This document shows, one piece after another, positions 34,104-44,639 of a DNA stretch of 64,000 bases. Position numbers and translations under genes: made by a program. Below the pieces are notes generated by a model. The model was not told the origin of the DNA and ran no database searches. It saw only the letters and a list, made by a program, of their open reading frames with translations. This DNA is from Pelagicoccus enzymogenes. GTDB taxonomy: Bacteria > Verrucomicrobiota > Verrucomicrobiia > Opitutales > Opitutaceae. Positions within the stretch are counted from its first letter, which is position 1, and every line of letters starts with the position of its first letter. The stretch covers positions 124,001-188,000 of the forward strand of contig NZ_JACYFG010000002.1 of the NCBI RefSeq assembly GCF_014803405.1, given 5' to 3'.

Positions 34104-35216
34104 TCACTTCACCCGACGCATCAGCACGTAGGCGAGTACAATCATGATAGCCATGGGGGACCACGCCGCGAACTCCGGGGAGAGAGAGCCTTCGCGACCG
34201 AGGGCATTGAGAACGCTGGTCAGGATATAGAAGACGAAAAACAGGCCGATCGATTTGGAAACGCCCACCGCAGGATTGGTTCGCACACCGGATACTGCGA
34301 AGGGGATGGCGATCCCTGCCACGATCAAGCAGCTCGCCGCGCTGGCCATGAGGGCGTGCAAGCGGGCTTCGTAAGCAAGTACCGAGGGATTGTCCTCCTT
34401 CCTGAAATTGTCGGTGATGCGTTTGAGCTGCAGGAAAGAAAGGTCCTTGGGTCGCTTGCCAAAAAGCAACATCAGCGACGGATCGTCCGTCAGGTCCTTG
34501 GCCTCCAAACGCTCGAAAGGCGGCCAGAGCTCGCGCCCCGTATCCAGATCGTTAAGACGCTCGCGACCGTCGAAGAGCGACCAGTAGCCTTCCTCCTCGT
34601 TGTACCAGCCGTAGCGGGCCATCACGCGGCGCACCTCCCGACGTTCCTCGTCCATGATAGAGACTGAAATGCCGTAGGCTTCCTTCTTGTACTCGCTGTA
34701 GCGATTGATGAACCACATGCGGTTCTCGTTGCGATTGTCGAAGGCCAATCCTTCCACGATGCCAACCTCGTCCGTGCTCAAGGTCTTAGCCTCGCTGTCC
34801 AAACGAATCGTCTTGATCAACTGGTCCGACTGCTCGACCGACCAAGGGATCAAACTCGAATTCAAGTACCAAAGCCCAGCCGAGATCAGCAAGCTGGCCA
34901 GCCAAATGGATCGGGTCACCCGATATACGCTCATGCCCGCCGCCCGCAGGGCGATGAACTCGTTGGAGCGGTGCAGCTGCCCCAACGCGTACAAAATGGA
35001 TACAAGTACCGTCGCCGGCAAAGTGATGGTCAAAAAGCTGGGAGCGATCACCAAGTAGTACTTCAAGATCTGCCCCGAAGTCGCCTCGTAGCCGATGAGG
35101 TCGGTGAAGCTGTCCTGAATCTCGAAAAGCAGCAGCAAGCCGAACATCGAGCCCAACACGAGCACGAAGGCTTTGAGCCATTCGGTGAAAACATATCTGT
35201 CGGCGACGCTTAACAT
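34104..35216 (-). CDS. LptF/LptG family permease (YjgP/YjgQ)
   Basis: 370 aa from the ATG at 35216, which places the start 15 residues before the first membrane helix as usual (MLSVADRYVFTEWLKAF); an ATG at 35273 is possible but neither has a clear Shine-Dalgarno. Three N-terminal membrane segments, a large soluble beta-jellyroll (about 130-270) and three C-terminal segments match LptF/LptG. EFIALRAAGMSVYRV is the conserved coupling helix that contacts the ATPase LptB. The protein extracts lipopolysaccharide-like lipid from the inner membrane. Whether it is the F or G paralogue is not clear, and the partner gene is not in this window. Confidence 0.88.
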   Translation of the reverse strand: MLSVADRYVFTEWLKAFVLVLGSMFGLLLLFEIQDSFTDLIGYEATSGQILKYYLVIAPSFLTITLPATVLVSILYALGQLHRSNEFIALRAAGMSVYRVTRSIWLASLLISAGLWYLNSSLIPWSVEQSDQLIKTIRLDSEAKTLSTDEVGIVEGLAFDNRNENRMWFINRYSEYKKEAYGISVSIMDEERREVRRVMARYGWYNEEEGYWSLFDGRERLNDLDTGRELWPPFERLEAKDLTDDPSLMLLFGKRPKDLSFLQLKRITDNFRKEDNPSVLAYEARLHALMASAASCLIVAGIAIPFAVSGVRTNPAVGVSKSIGLFFVFYILTSVLNALGREGSLSPEFAAWSPMAIMIVLAYVLMRRVK

Positions 35217-35322
35217 GCGGATTGACCAGAGACACTGCGAGCGGCGCCCGTGAAGTCCAGCGGCTTTTGACATCAGGTTTTGACTGGCGTTTCACAAGAG
35301 TCACTTTACAAGTCCGTCGGTA

Positions 35323-37074
35323 ATGTCGTCGAAAGTCCCTAAAGAGTCCTGGAACTCCAGACTCGGAATAATCCTCGCCGTTGCCGGTAGCGCCGTAGGC
35401 CTTGGCAACTTCCTCAGATTCCCAGGCCAAGCCGCCCAATACGGCGGCGGCGCCTTCATGATCGCCTACTTCATCGCCCTCGTGCTGATAGGCCTGCCCA
35501 TCTGCTGGGCGGAATGGGCCATCGGCCGCAAGGGCGGGCAAGCCGGCCTCAACTCCAGCCCCGGAATCCTCGGCGTAGTGACAGGCCAAAAGCGCTTTCG
35601 CTATCTGGGCATCATCGGCGTGGTCATCCCTGTCGTCATCTACATGTACTACGTCTACATCGAGGCTTGGTGCTTGGGTTACGCGGTGAACTTCGCCAAA
35701 GGCTCCATGAACTTCGAAACCGTAAAGGAAGCGGGCGACTTCTGGGGCGGATTCATCGGCATCGGCGAAGACGGCTCCGCTCTCGGCTTCGGCTGGACCG
35801 AGGTCGGCGGCTTCCTGCTCGTCGTCTTCCTGTTCAACTTCTACCTCATCTATCGCGGCCTCTCCAAAGGCATCGAGCTGTTCTGCAAGTACGCCATGCC
35901 GACCTTGATCGTGCTGGCCGTCATCATCCTCATTCGCGTGCTGACCCTCGGAGCGCCTGTGGAAGCCCATCCGGAAAACAACGTGCAAAACGGCCTCGGC
36001 TTCATGTGGAACCCCACCAAGACCATTCTCTACGAGCGCGTGGCCGACGGTGGCACCGGCGCCGAAACCTGGCAACCACTGCCTGACGGAGAAGTGGTCG
36101 GCCCGCGCATGATCGCCGCCGCCCAAGCTCGAGCCGACGCCGACCCCAACCTCGAGCTGCGCGAGATCGGCATGCTCAAGCAGCTCCTTAACCCTCAGCT
36201 ATGGCTCGCCGCCGCCGGACAGATCTTCTTCTCCCTCTCGGTCGGATTCGGGGTCATCATCACCTACTCCAGCTACCTCAAGAAAAACGACGACGTCGTG
36301 CTCTCCGGCCTCGCCGCCACCAGCACCAACGAATTCTGCGAAGTCGGACTCGGCGGACTCACCACCCTGCCCGCCGGCTACGCCTTCCTCGGTATCTCCG
36401 GAGTGGCAGGGATGGGAACCTTCGGCCTTGGCTTCAACGTGCTGCCCATGGTCTTCTCCGAAATGCCCGGCGGACAGTTCTTCGGTTTCGCCTTCTTCTT
36501 CCTGCTCTTCCTGGCCGCCGTCACCAGTTCCCTCTCCATGCTGCAGCCGGGCATCGCCTTCCTCGAAGAGGCCATGAACATCAACCGCAAGCAGTCCGTC
36601 GCCATCCTCGGCTTCGTCACCGCCGCCGGCTGCGCCTTCGTGGTCTACTTCTCCGCCGGAGTCAAAGCCCTCGACACCATCGACTTCTGGGTGACCAACC
36701 TGCTCATGGTAGTGCTCGCGACCATCCAAATCATCATCTTCGGATGGGTCATCGGCATCGAGCGCGGCTTCGAGATCGCCCACCGTGGCGCCGCCATCAA
36801 GATTCCAGGCTTCTTCAAGTTCGTCATGAAGTACGTCAGCCCTGCCTTCCTCATTATCGTATTCGGAGCCTGGTTCTATACCAGCGTGCTCGGATTCCAA
36901 TTCGGCAGCGACGAGAAGAAGTACAGTAGCTACATCGTGGACCTCTTCATCGAGCCAAACCGCAGCGCCTGGCTCAGCGTCGGGGTTATCGCCCTAACCG
37001 CAGCGTTTCTCACCCTCCTCACCGCAGGCGGGGTCTTCAAAGGCAAAACCATCAACGAGGAGGTCTCCAAATGA
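35323..37074 (+). CDS. Neurotransmitter:sodium symporter family amino-acid transporter
   Basis: 583 aa. The N-terminus [26 protein letters not shown] is the NSS family TM1 signature with the unwound Na+/substrate site (GSAVGLGN). About 12 membrane segments follow, with a soluble insert at about 220-285. NSS transporters import amino acids with Na+. The stop overlaps the ATG of a tiny membrane protein that matches the MetS small subunit, so this is probably a MetP-like methionine/alanine-type importer. The exact amino acid is not certain. Confidence 0.92.
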   Translation: MSSKVPKESWNSRLGIILAVAGSAVGLGNFLRFPGQAAQYGGGAFMIAYFIALVLIGLPICWAEWAIGRKGGQAGLNSSPGILGVVTGQKRFRYLGIIGVVIPVVIYMYYVYIEAWCLGYAVNFAKGSMNFETVKEAGDFWGGFIGIGEDGSALGFGWTEVGGFLLVVFLFNFYLIYRGLSKGIELFCKYAMPTLIVLAVIILIRVLTLGAPVEAHPENNVQNGLGFMWNPTKTILYERVADGGTGAETWQPLPDGEVVGPRMIAAAQARADADPNLELREIGMLKQLLNPQLWLAAAGQIFFSLSVGFGVIITYSSYLKKNDDVVLSGLAATSTNEFCEVGLGGLTTLPAGYAFLGISGVAGMGTFGLGFNVLPMVFSEMPGGQFFGFAFFFLLFLAAVTSSLSMLQPGIAFLEEAMNINRKQSVAILGFVTAAGCAFVVYFSAGVKALDTIDFWVTNLLMVVLATIQIIIFGWVIGIERGFEIAHRGAAIKIPGFFKFVMKYVSPAFLIIVFGAWFYTSVLGFQFGSDEKKYSSYIVDLFIEPNRSAWLSVGVIALTAAFLTLLTAGGVFKGKTINEEVSK

Positions 37075-37217
37075 CAACCGGCGGCTGGATCATCATGCTC
37101 GTCTCCACCCTTTCCGTAACCAGCCTCTTCTGCTGGTGCATCTGGAAAGTGCTCACCACCGAAGGCGAAGAGGAAAAAGTGCACGGCTTCGAGATCGAAA
37201 CGCCCGACAAGAAGTAA
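37071..37217 (+). CDS. Small subunit of the NSS transporter (MetS-like), 48 aa
   Basis: Begins at the ATG overlapping the transporter stop (ATGA). The protein is one membrane helix ([20 protein letters not shown]) followed by a short acidic and lysine-ending tail. This layout and the coupling match MetS-type small subunits (MaAIMP family) that are needed by certain NSS transporters such as MetP of Corynebacterium. It is too short to be found by default gene-length filters. A terminator follows at 37249. Confidence 0.82.
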   Translation: MTTGGWIIMLVSTLSVTSLFCWCIWKVLTTEGEEEKVHGFEIETPDKK

Positions 37218-37248
37218 GCCGGACGCTTGCCTTGCCTATTACTTTGCT

Positions 37249-37280
37249 TGCCCGTTTCCGCCATGGAAACGGGCATTTTC
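37249..37280 (+). terminator. Rho-independent terminator after the NSS operon
   Basis: TGCCCGTTTCC gcca GGAAACGGGCA-type stem (11 bp, short loop) followed by TTTTC, 32 bp after the small-subunit stop. Confidence 0.88.
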
Positions 37281-37509
37281 ATGAGCCGCGGACGACCTAG
37301 GGAGCTTTCCTTAGACGCTTGCAGGAATCGAGGGGATGAGGGTTCCTACTCAAGACACGCTTAAGCTTTTTTAACCAAAAAAGCCTAGCGGCCTCTCAAG
37401 GGATGCTCCGACTAGACCGATTATTCCTGCAGAGAACTCCCTGCGAGCTCTCGCCCGCCCTCATCCATTACCGGACGGCGGCGCAACGCAACGAAACGAC
37501 CGATCGCAA

Positions 37510-38505
37510 ATGTCACAGCAAAGCACCCTGACCAAGGCTAGCACCAAGACCGATATCCTCCTCGAAGTTGGAACGAACGAAGTAGAAGTCTTCGAGTTCA
37601 ACCTAGCTGGACAGCACTATGGCGTAAACGTCGCCAAGGTAAACCAGATCGTACAACGCGAGCAGCTCAAGATCACTCGCGCCGACTGCCCGCCCAACGG
37701 CGTGCTCGGCAGCATCACTTTCCGCGGCCAGCCGATCATGGTGATCGACCTGCGCCAAATCCTCGGCATCTACGACGAGGAACCCGATCCCAGCCGCGCC
37801 CTGATGCTGGTGACCCAGTTCAACGACCAGATCGTCGCCTTCGCCATCGACGGAGCCGAGCGTATCCATCGCGTTTCCTGGAAGAGCTTCGAACCCATCA
37901 GCTCCAATTTCGCCCAAGAGAACCCCTACGTTAACGGAATCATTCGCCTCGAGGACCGCCTCGTGCTCATCCTCGACCTCGAGTACATCCTCACTCTCAT
38001 CAACCCGCGTCTGGGCATGTCCATCGACCACGGGCAAATCGCCAAGATCGAACAGGAATACAAGCCGCGCGACCACATCAAGATCCTCTTCGCCGAAGAC
38101 TCGGCCATGATCCGCAAGATGGTGCACAATCAATTGATGGACGTAGGCTTCACCAACGTGGAACTCGCCACCAACGGCAAGGAGGCCCTCGACAAGATAG
38201 CCGCTGCCGTGACTGAGTCCAAAGAGTCCGGACTACCTTTCTCCGATTACTACGACCTCATCCTCACCGACATCGAAATGCCGGTCATGGACGGCCTCAC
38301 TTTCTGCAAGAACGTAAAGCAAGAGTTCAAGCTCGAGACCCCCGTCATCGTCTTCTCATCCCTCATCAACGACCAGATGATCGCCAAGTGCAAGGCAGTG
38401 GGAGCCAACGGCTGGGGCACCAAGCCCAAGGTCAATCTCATCGTGGACATTATCGACCGGCTTATCGTGCAGGGAGAGGAAAACATCGTGGACCTGCTTT
38501 CCTAG
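37510..38505 (+). CDS. CheV-like chemotaxis coupling protein (CheW + receiver)
   Basis: 331 aa. Residues about 25-170 form a CheW-like domain (FEFNLAGQHYGVNVAKVNQI, GVLGSITFRGQPIMVIDLR). Residues about 190-325 are a response-regulator receiver with acidic pocket Glu196-Asp197, phosphoacceptor Asp254 (ILTDIEMPVMDG) and conserved Lys305. This order defines CheV, which couples receptors to CheA and may serve in adaptation or as a phosphate sink. No other che or flagellar genes are seen here. The 290-bp upstream region has no gene; I see a T-rich patch near 37370 but no certain promoter. A terminator lies at 38541. Confidence 0.9.
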   Translation: MSQQSTLTKASTKTDILLEVGTNEVEVFEFNLAGQHYGVNVAKVNQIVQREQLKITRADCPPNGVLGSITFRGQPIMVIDLRQILGIYDEEPDPSRALMLVTQFNDQIVAFAIDGAERIHRVSWKSFEPISSNFAQENPYVNGIIRLEDRLVLILDLEYILTLINPRLGMSIDHGQIAKIEQEYKPRDHIKILFAEDSAMIRKMVHNQLMDVGFTNVELATNGKEALDKIAAAVTESKESGLPFSDYYDLILTDIEMPVMDGLTFCKNVKQEFKLETPVIVFSSLINDQMIAKCKAVGANGWGTKPKVNLIVDIIDRLIVQGEENIVDLLS

Positions 38506-38540
38506 GCGCCCACTCCCTAACCAACTTCCAATTTCTGAAA

Positions 38541-38583
38541 CGCCCGCCGCCTTCTCTCGAAAGCGACGGGCGTGTTTGTTTTC
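38541..38583 (+). terminator. Rho-independent terminator after the CheV gene
   Basis: CGCCCGCCGC ... GCGACGGGCG stem followed by TGTTTGTTTTC, 36 bp past the stop. Confidence 0.8.
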
Positions 38584-38636
38584 CCAGCGCGGGGGCCGTA
38601 CTCCCCACGCTTATCTAACGACTAAAAATCGGTTTA

Positions 38637-39245
38637 TCAGTAAGGGGCAAAGCCTCCTACGCTGAGGCGAAGCTCGACCTCGTCCGCAACCTTGTCCTCC
38701 TGTTGGCCAGCGTTCACGTCGAAGTCGGAACGGCTGACGGAGAAGTTGGAACGAATCACGAGGATGTCGCCCGGCGTCCGCTGGCGGTCGGCCAACTTGC
38801 CCTTGAGATAGGAAAGAGAAACGGGAACATCCATCTCCTTGCTTACGCCCTTGATCGTCATCACTCCCTTGGCGGTCCCCTTCACTTTAGAGCCGTCCTG
38901 GGAAACATTGGTCAATCCCTTCAGCTCGAAGGTGATGGTAGGATGGTTCGCTTGGTCCAGCCACTTGCCGCCCATCATGTGCTCCACCATCTTGGGGTTC
39001 GCTACGGAAAGGGAATCGACCGCCACAACGAGCTTTCCGCTGGTCTTTTCCGGATGCGCCGGGTCAAAGGAAACGCTGCCGGTAATACCCGTCGCCGTGC
39101 CGTTGATCGACTCCAAAGGAGCGTCCAAGAGGAAGACGATGTTGTTGACCCCCTTGGGATCCTCCAGATCGAAATCGATCGCGTTCGCCAAAGGCGCCAG
39201 ACCGAGTGCTGCAGTAGCTGCAAAAGCTAGTATATGTTTCTTCAT
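38637..39245 (-). CDS. YceI-family periplasmic lipid-binding-like protein
   Basis: 202 aa from the ATG at 39245, which gives the signal peptide MKKHILAFAATAALGLAPLA; in-frame codons further upstream are not expected to be used. The mature part is a lipocalin-like beta-barrel: GITGSVSFDPAHPEKTSGKL, KMVEHMMGGKWLDQANHPTI (the H-x-x-x...D...P pattern typical of YceI), GVMTIKGVSKEMDVPVSLSY. YceI-like proteins bind polyisoprenoids or similar lipids in the periplasm. It is 28 bp downstream of a small membrane-protein gene on the same strand, probably one operon. Confidence 0.9.
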   Translation of the reverse strand: MKKHILAFAATAALGLAPLANAIDFDLEDPKGVNNIVFLLDAPLESINGTATGITGSVSFDPAHPEKTSGKLVVAVDSLSVANPKMVEHMMGGKWLDQANHPTITFELKGLTNVSQDGSKVKGTAKGVMTIKGVSKEMDVPVSLSYLKGKLADRQRTPGDILVIRSNFSVSRSDFDVNAGQQEDKVADEVELRLSVGGFAPY

Positions 39246-39273
39246 AAACGTTTTCTTGGTAGTTAAAAAGTCC

Positions 39274-39540
39274 TTACGCCCCCAAAGACGCTCCTTTGCG
39301 ATCAATGAGTGCGCCTATCGCCATCAAGGCCACGAATGCCAAGAAGCCCAGAGCGAGAGCTTCCACCCCCGGCAAGAAAGCCGGAACCTCTTCCGTGTAG
39401 GTGAGCTCCATGATCGGGTCTACCTTCTCGACGACGTAGAATTCCGCGTACCAGCCGAGACGGGCTCCGCCGTACATCCAAAAAACGAAACCGAGCACCA
39501 TGGCTCCGATACCTGCCAGTCTAAATCCAAGAGCTTTCAT
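39274..39540 (-). CDS. Small two-TM membrane protein, 88 aa
   Basis: Starts at the ATG at 39540. Two hydrophobic helices are visible (FRLAGIGAMVLGFVFWMYGG and ALALGFLAFVALMAIGALI) joined by an acidic loop of about 30 residues (VEKVDPIMELTYTEEV). No known family recognised. Its position 28 bp upstream of the yceI-like gene suggests co-expression; YceI genes are often beside membrane cytochrome genes, but this protein has no evident heme ligands. Confidence 0.65.
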   Translation of the reverse strand: MKALGFRLAGIGAMVLGFVFWMYGGARLGWYAEFYVVEKVDPIMELTYTEEVPAFLPGVEALALGFLAFVALMAIGALIDRKGASLGA

Positions 39541-39768
39541 AGTAAAACAAGGGAGATCCCCTTCGCTTGTCCTCAACCCAACGATGCCCGCTCTCAACTG
39601 CATGCGCAGCCGAATCAAGAAATCGAGGGATCCAGTCGAACGTGCCACGCCCCCGGCGCCCCATCCCGCAACACCCCTCACCTTGCCAAAATACTGCTTG
39701 AAGCCGTCACGCGGAGGATTACCCATTTAGCCCTCAAAATTTCACAGCACTTATCTAATCAAAGCATC

Positions 39769-41616
<1,848 letters not shown>

Positions 41617-41620
41617 GCAT

Positions 41621-41650
41621 CTGGAGGGGCGAGTTCCAACTCGTCCGCCC
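41621..41650. repeat. Short REP-like dyad after htpG
   Basis: CTGGAGGGGCGAGTTCCAAC followed by TCGTCCGCCC, an imperfect inverted repeat of the GGAGGG-CGAG family also seen at 29919. Confidence 0.55.
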
Positions 41651-41666
41651 ACAACCAATTCAAAAC

Positions 41667-41703
41667 AAAGCCCGGTTCGCTCCCGCGAACCGGGATTTTT
41701 TTC
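41667..41703 (+). terminator. Rho-independent terminator of htpG, AAAGCCCGG family
   Basis: CCCGGTTCGC tccc GCGAACCGGG stem followed by seven T. Terminators with nearly the same stem occur at 44005, 49766 and 57553. Confidence 0.93.
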
Positions 41704-42301
41704 GCCACAATCCCCAGAGCGGTCGCTGATTATAAAGCGACCTCATGTCCGCTATCCATTCCCAATGGCGACTCCATGCCGCGTTGTTAAAAAATATTTT
41801 CAAACGCGCTATAGCGCCGTTGTAGCAAGGAGTTAAATACACCACTACGGGGACCTACTTATAATATGCCAAGCAGTCGGCGCCATGGGGAACGTCGATG
41901 CGTTTCGCCCCTCTACGATAGGGCAGACTGCGGGTTATTCCGTATCAGGAATTTACACACACCTTCATTTCCCCAATAGCCTCCGACCGCGCTCCACTAG
42001 TTACATATACCCAAATTTGCCCATAGCGAAACTTGTCGTTGCAGAGTCGCTATCCAGCGGCTCTATCTACGGCAAACAGGTGAGGCACGCCACGCAGCGG
42101 GTTTCACATTAAAAAATGATTAATCCTCCTCAACGACGCCAATAATTGAGTCGTGTGGGAACTTAGCAAAACGGCTCGAAACCAAGCTGTCCACTTTGCG
42201 CGACGCGGGAAACGCTACACTAAATAGAGCAGTGATGCGCCTTTAAGCAGGACGCGAAGCAAAGACATCAAAACAGCAGCGTCACTCACAAACCAGCAGT
42301 C
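41704..42301. other. 598-bp AT-richer region with no convincing gene
   Basis: Lies between the htpG terminator and the CBM-protein gene. The base composition is clearly more AT-rich and less codon-structured than the neighbours. One 75-codon frame (41885-42112) has no recognisable protein character and was not called. A TATAAT hexamer at 41860 could be a -10 box, but I found no matching -35. It may be a long untranslated leader, a degraded gene or an uncharacterised RNA. Confidence 0.5.
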
Positions 42302-43981
42302 ATGAAATTACAGGTATTCAAGATTCTAAGCCTAGTCGGCTTGCCGTTCCTTTCAATGGCACACCTAACTGCGGCTGAGATGAAAGTGTTCGACTGGAAC
42401 GGACCCGTCTACCAAAGCCACCGAGGCTTCCCCAATGACACGCCCCCTATCGAAAACGGGGATTGGGTGAGCCCCATCAACTACGCCGGCGGGACTTTCT
42501 ACACTCGAATCGAGATTCGCAGCCAGCCGGTTGCCCAAGACATGCATCTCCAAATGGGAGTTTGGCAGGAAAAAAATGGCGACAGGTTCGGGTTGGAATC
42601 CACCACCAAGCAAGTGCTGGTCAAAGGAACTCCCGGCACCATCGTCACCGCAGAGCAAGCCCTAGATCGGATGTGGAAAAAGGATGGCATTTCCATAGAG
42701 TGGCACAGGCCTCGCTATCGCATGGGCATCGCGGTGAAAAAAACCGACGGACGCCCCGTCAGCGATTTCCAGGGTTGGAACTGGAACGGCGAAGACCCCT
42801 CCAAGTGGTACCCGCTAGACCTTCGCTATACCGTCGTTGTCGTGTCGGAGGGCAGTACCTTCTCGGGCTGGGAAAACTACATCGACGGTGAAACACCCGA
42901 GCCAAAGCCGGATCCCGAGCCAGACCCCGATCCTGAACCGGATCCAGAGCCGGCAAGTGACCTCGTCTCCAACGGCACCTTCGAGGAGGACCTGAAATCT
43001 TGGAGCTTCTATACCAACGGATCCGGGGGAGCGAAGACAATTAGCCCCGGAAATACGGGCTCCCAAAAAGCTCTGGAACTGGCGATCGACAAGGTCGGAT
43101 CGAATATACAGCTCTACCAGTACGATCTCCAGCTCAAGGCCAACACCGACTACACGCTTTCCTTCGACGGCTACTCAAGCTCAGGGAACGACCTGCGCGT
43201 CTCCCTAGGCCGTCACACCTCCCCCTACACCAACTATGGCCTCAGCCGAGAGAGGGTGAACCTGACAAAGGGATGGCAAACGCATACGTTGAACTTCACG
43301 ACACGCGGGTTTAACAACTCCGTCTCGAACGGCCGTCTGTTCTTCTGGCTGGCCAGTGACGCCCGAAACGGTGACCGCTACTACCTCGACAACGTGCGAC
43401 TCTACGAAGCAGGCTCAACCCCCGAACCCGAGCCAGATCCTGAACCAGAACCCGATCCAGAACCAGATCCCGAACCGGAACCAGAGCCCGAACCGGAGCC
43501 AGAGCCCTCTCCCATCCCGGACGATAGCGTCCTGCGGAACGGTGGCTTCGATTCGAATCTCTATTTTTGGAATTTCTATACAAGCGGATCCGGATACATG
43601 AAGCTAGACTTCACAGGCAACGGGACGGGCAATGCCGCCTTGATCGCCCTCAACGCGACGGGCTCCAATGTTCAACTCTTCCAATCGAACATCCAGCTCG
43701 CTCCAAACGCCACATACGAACTCACCTTCTCAGCGTATTCTAATTCTGGACACGACTTCCGCGTGTCACTCGGCAAGCACGACGCGCCCTATACGAACTA
43801 CGGGCTCAACCGCGAGGTCGTGGACCTGACGACAGCTTGGAAAACCTACACCATCCGCTTCGACACCATGAACTTCAGCAGGTGGGTTTCAAACGGAAGG
43901 CTCTACTTCTGGTTCGCCGATGACGCCAGACCCGGCGATTGGTACTACCTCGACCAAATCAGTCTCACCAAGGTGGACTAA
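42302..43981 (+). CDS. Secreted protein with two CBM4/9-like modules and E/P/D linkers
   Basis: 559 aa with a signal peptide (about 1-25). Residues about 26-195 form an aromatic-rich domain of unknown family (FDWNGPVYQSHRGFPNDTPP, GWNWNGEDPSKWYPLDLRYT). Two homologous beta-sandwich carbohydrate-binding modules follow (about 220-375 and 410-559), each starting V/LxNGxF and containing FYTxGSG, NIQL, TNYGL and NGRLxFW. Each module is preceded by a rigid linker of repeated Glu-Pro-Asp-Pro units. No catalytic domain is recognisable. The modules would bind a polysaccharide; the whole protein may be a surface or secreted adhesin, or the first domain may be an unrecognised enzyme. A terminator follows at 44005. 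Confidence 0.78.
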   Translation: MKLQVFKILSLVGLPFLSMAHLTAAEMKVFDWNGPVYQSHRGFPNDTPPIENGDWVSPINYAGGTFYTRIEIRSQPVAQDMHLQMGVWQEKNGDRFGLESTTKQVLVKGTPGTIVTAEQALDRMWKKDGISIEWHRPRYRMGIAVKKTDGRPVSDFQGWNWNGEDPSKWYPLDLRYTVVVVSEGSTFSGWENYIDGETPEPKPDPEPDPDPEPDPEPASDLVSNGTFEEDLKSWSFYTNGSGGAKTISPGNTGSQKALELAIDKVGSNIQLYQYDLQLKANTDYTLSFDGYSSSGNDLRVSLGRHTSPYTNYGLSRERVNLTKGWQTHTLNFTTRGFNNSVSNGRLFFWLASDARNGDRYYLDNVRLYEAGSTPEPEPDPEPEPDPEPDPEPEPEPEPEPEPSPIPDDSVLRNGGFDSNLYFWNFYTSGSGYMKLDFTGNGTGNAALIALNATGSNVQLFQSNIQLAPNATYELTFSAYSNSGHDFRVSLGKHDAPYTNYGLNREVVDLTTAWKTYTIRFDTMNFSRWVSNGRLYFWFADDARPGDWYYLDQISLTKVD

Positions 43982-44004
43982 GCCACCCAACAGACGTTTT
44001 CAAC

Positions 44005-44037
44005 AAAGCCCGGTTCGCTCCTGCGATCCGGGCTTTT
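44005..44037 (+). terminator. Rho-independent terminator, AAAGCCCGG family
   Basis: AAAGCCCGGTTCGC ... GATCCGGGCTTTTT, a strong stem with a T-run, 24 bp after the CBM-protein stop; nearly the same left arm as the htpG terminator. Confidence 0.9.
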
Positions 44038-44110
44038 TGGCGCACAACGAAATTCGACACGCTCCTCCCGCGTTGACTCTAAGGCGCAAACTCTCAAGCA
44101 TTGAGCGAAA

Positions 44111-44488
44111 ATGAAGCAACTTTGGGTAATACTATCGGTACTGGCCGCGACCTGCTGCATGCAGGCGAGCCCTATGACCGACGCCTGCCCCTGCGGCGCA
44201 GAGGACGAATTATCGACTCAATCCCAAGATTGCTCCGAATGCTGCGACTCCAAGCCCATCGCAGATTGCTCTTGCTGTATCAGTCAGACAGAAGCCCCCG
44301 AAACGACCTCCGCCCTCTCGCCCTGGCGCGTGCAAAATTTCGACACGCCTGCCCGGGAAATCGTGCGCCACGTCTTCGCCCACCCTCCTCCCCTCGCCGC
44401 CGTCCATAAGCTCCCAGCGCCACACGCGAGCGAACGATCCCCCCATTCCCGGCTACGCCTAGCGCTGCAGCAGAGTCTTTTGCTCTGA
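44111..44488 (+). CDS. Cys-rich secreted small protein, first gene of the exporter operon
   Basis: 125 aa. A hydrophobic N-terminus (MKQLWVILSVLAATCCMQAS) looks like a signal peptide. The mature part has clustered cysteines (ACPCGAEDE, DCSECCDSK, DCSCCISQ), a pattern often seen in metal-binding proteins or exported peptides. The rest is Pro/Ala/His-rich. The membrane fusion protein gene of an ABC exporter begins 151 bp downstream on the same strand. It could be a metal sensor or chaperone, or the exporter's cargo. No family recognised. Confidence 0.6.
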   Translation: MKQLWVILSVLAATCCMQASPMTDACPCGAEDELSTQSQDCSECCDSKPIADCSCCISQTEAPETTSALSPWRVQNFDTPAREIVRHVFAHPPPLAAVHKLPAPHASERSPHSRLRLALQQSLLL

Positions 44489-44639
44489 TCCCACTGATTC
44501 GTCGCCGTCCGCCCTCAATCGATTGAGCGGACACCTCTCCGGCTCAGCGAACTCTGACTGTTCGCCGCAGCCCGAACACCACCGCTGCCCAGATGCAGCC
44601 CCTACCTCGGCGTACACGCCGAAAACGCACGAATCTATC

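Noticed and set aside
34786-36126. A 446-codon minus-strand frame across the divergent LptF/G-NSS region
   Set aside because: It is antisense to the NSS gene and out of frame with the LptF/G-like gene; no domain signature.
38839-39768. An in-frame extension of htpG upstream to 38839
   Set aside because: It would run antisense through yceI and the small membrane-protein gene; HtpG homologues start at the ATG chosen at 39769.
41885-42112. A 75-codon frame in the AT-rich region
   Set aside because: No Shine-Dalgarno, no recognisable residues or codon bias, and composition of non-coding DNA.
42893-43510. GAACCAGATCC-like short repeats as a possible CRISPR or minisatellite
   Set aside because: They encode in-frame Glu-Pro-Asp-Pro linkers of the secreted CBM protein; repeat units are short, with no spacers.
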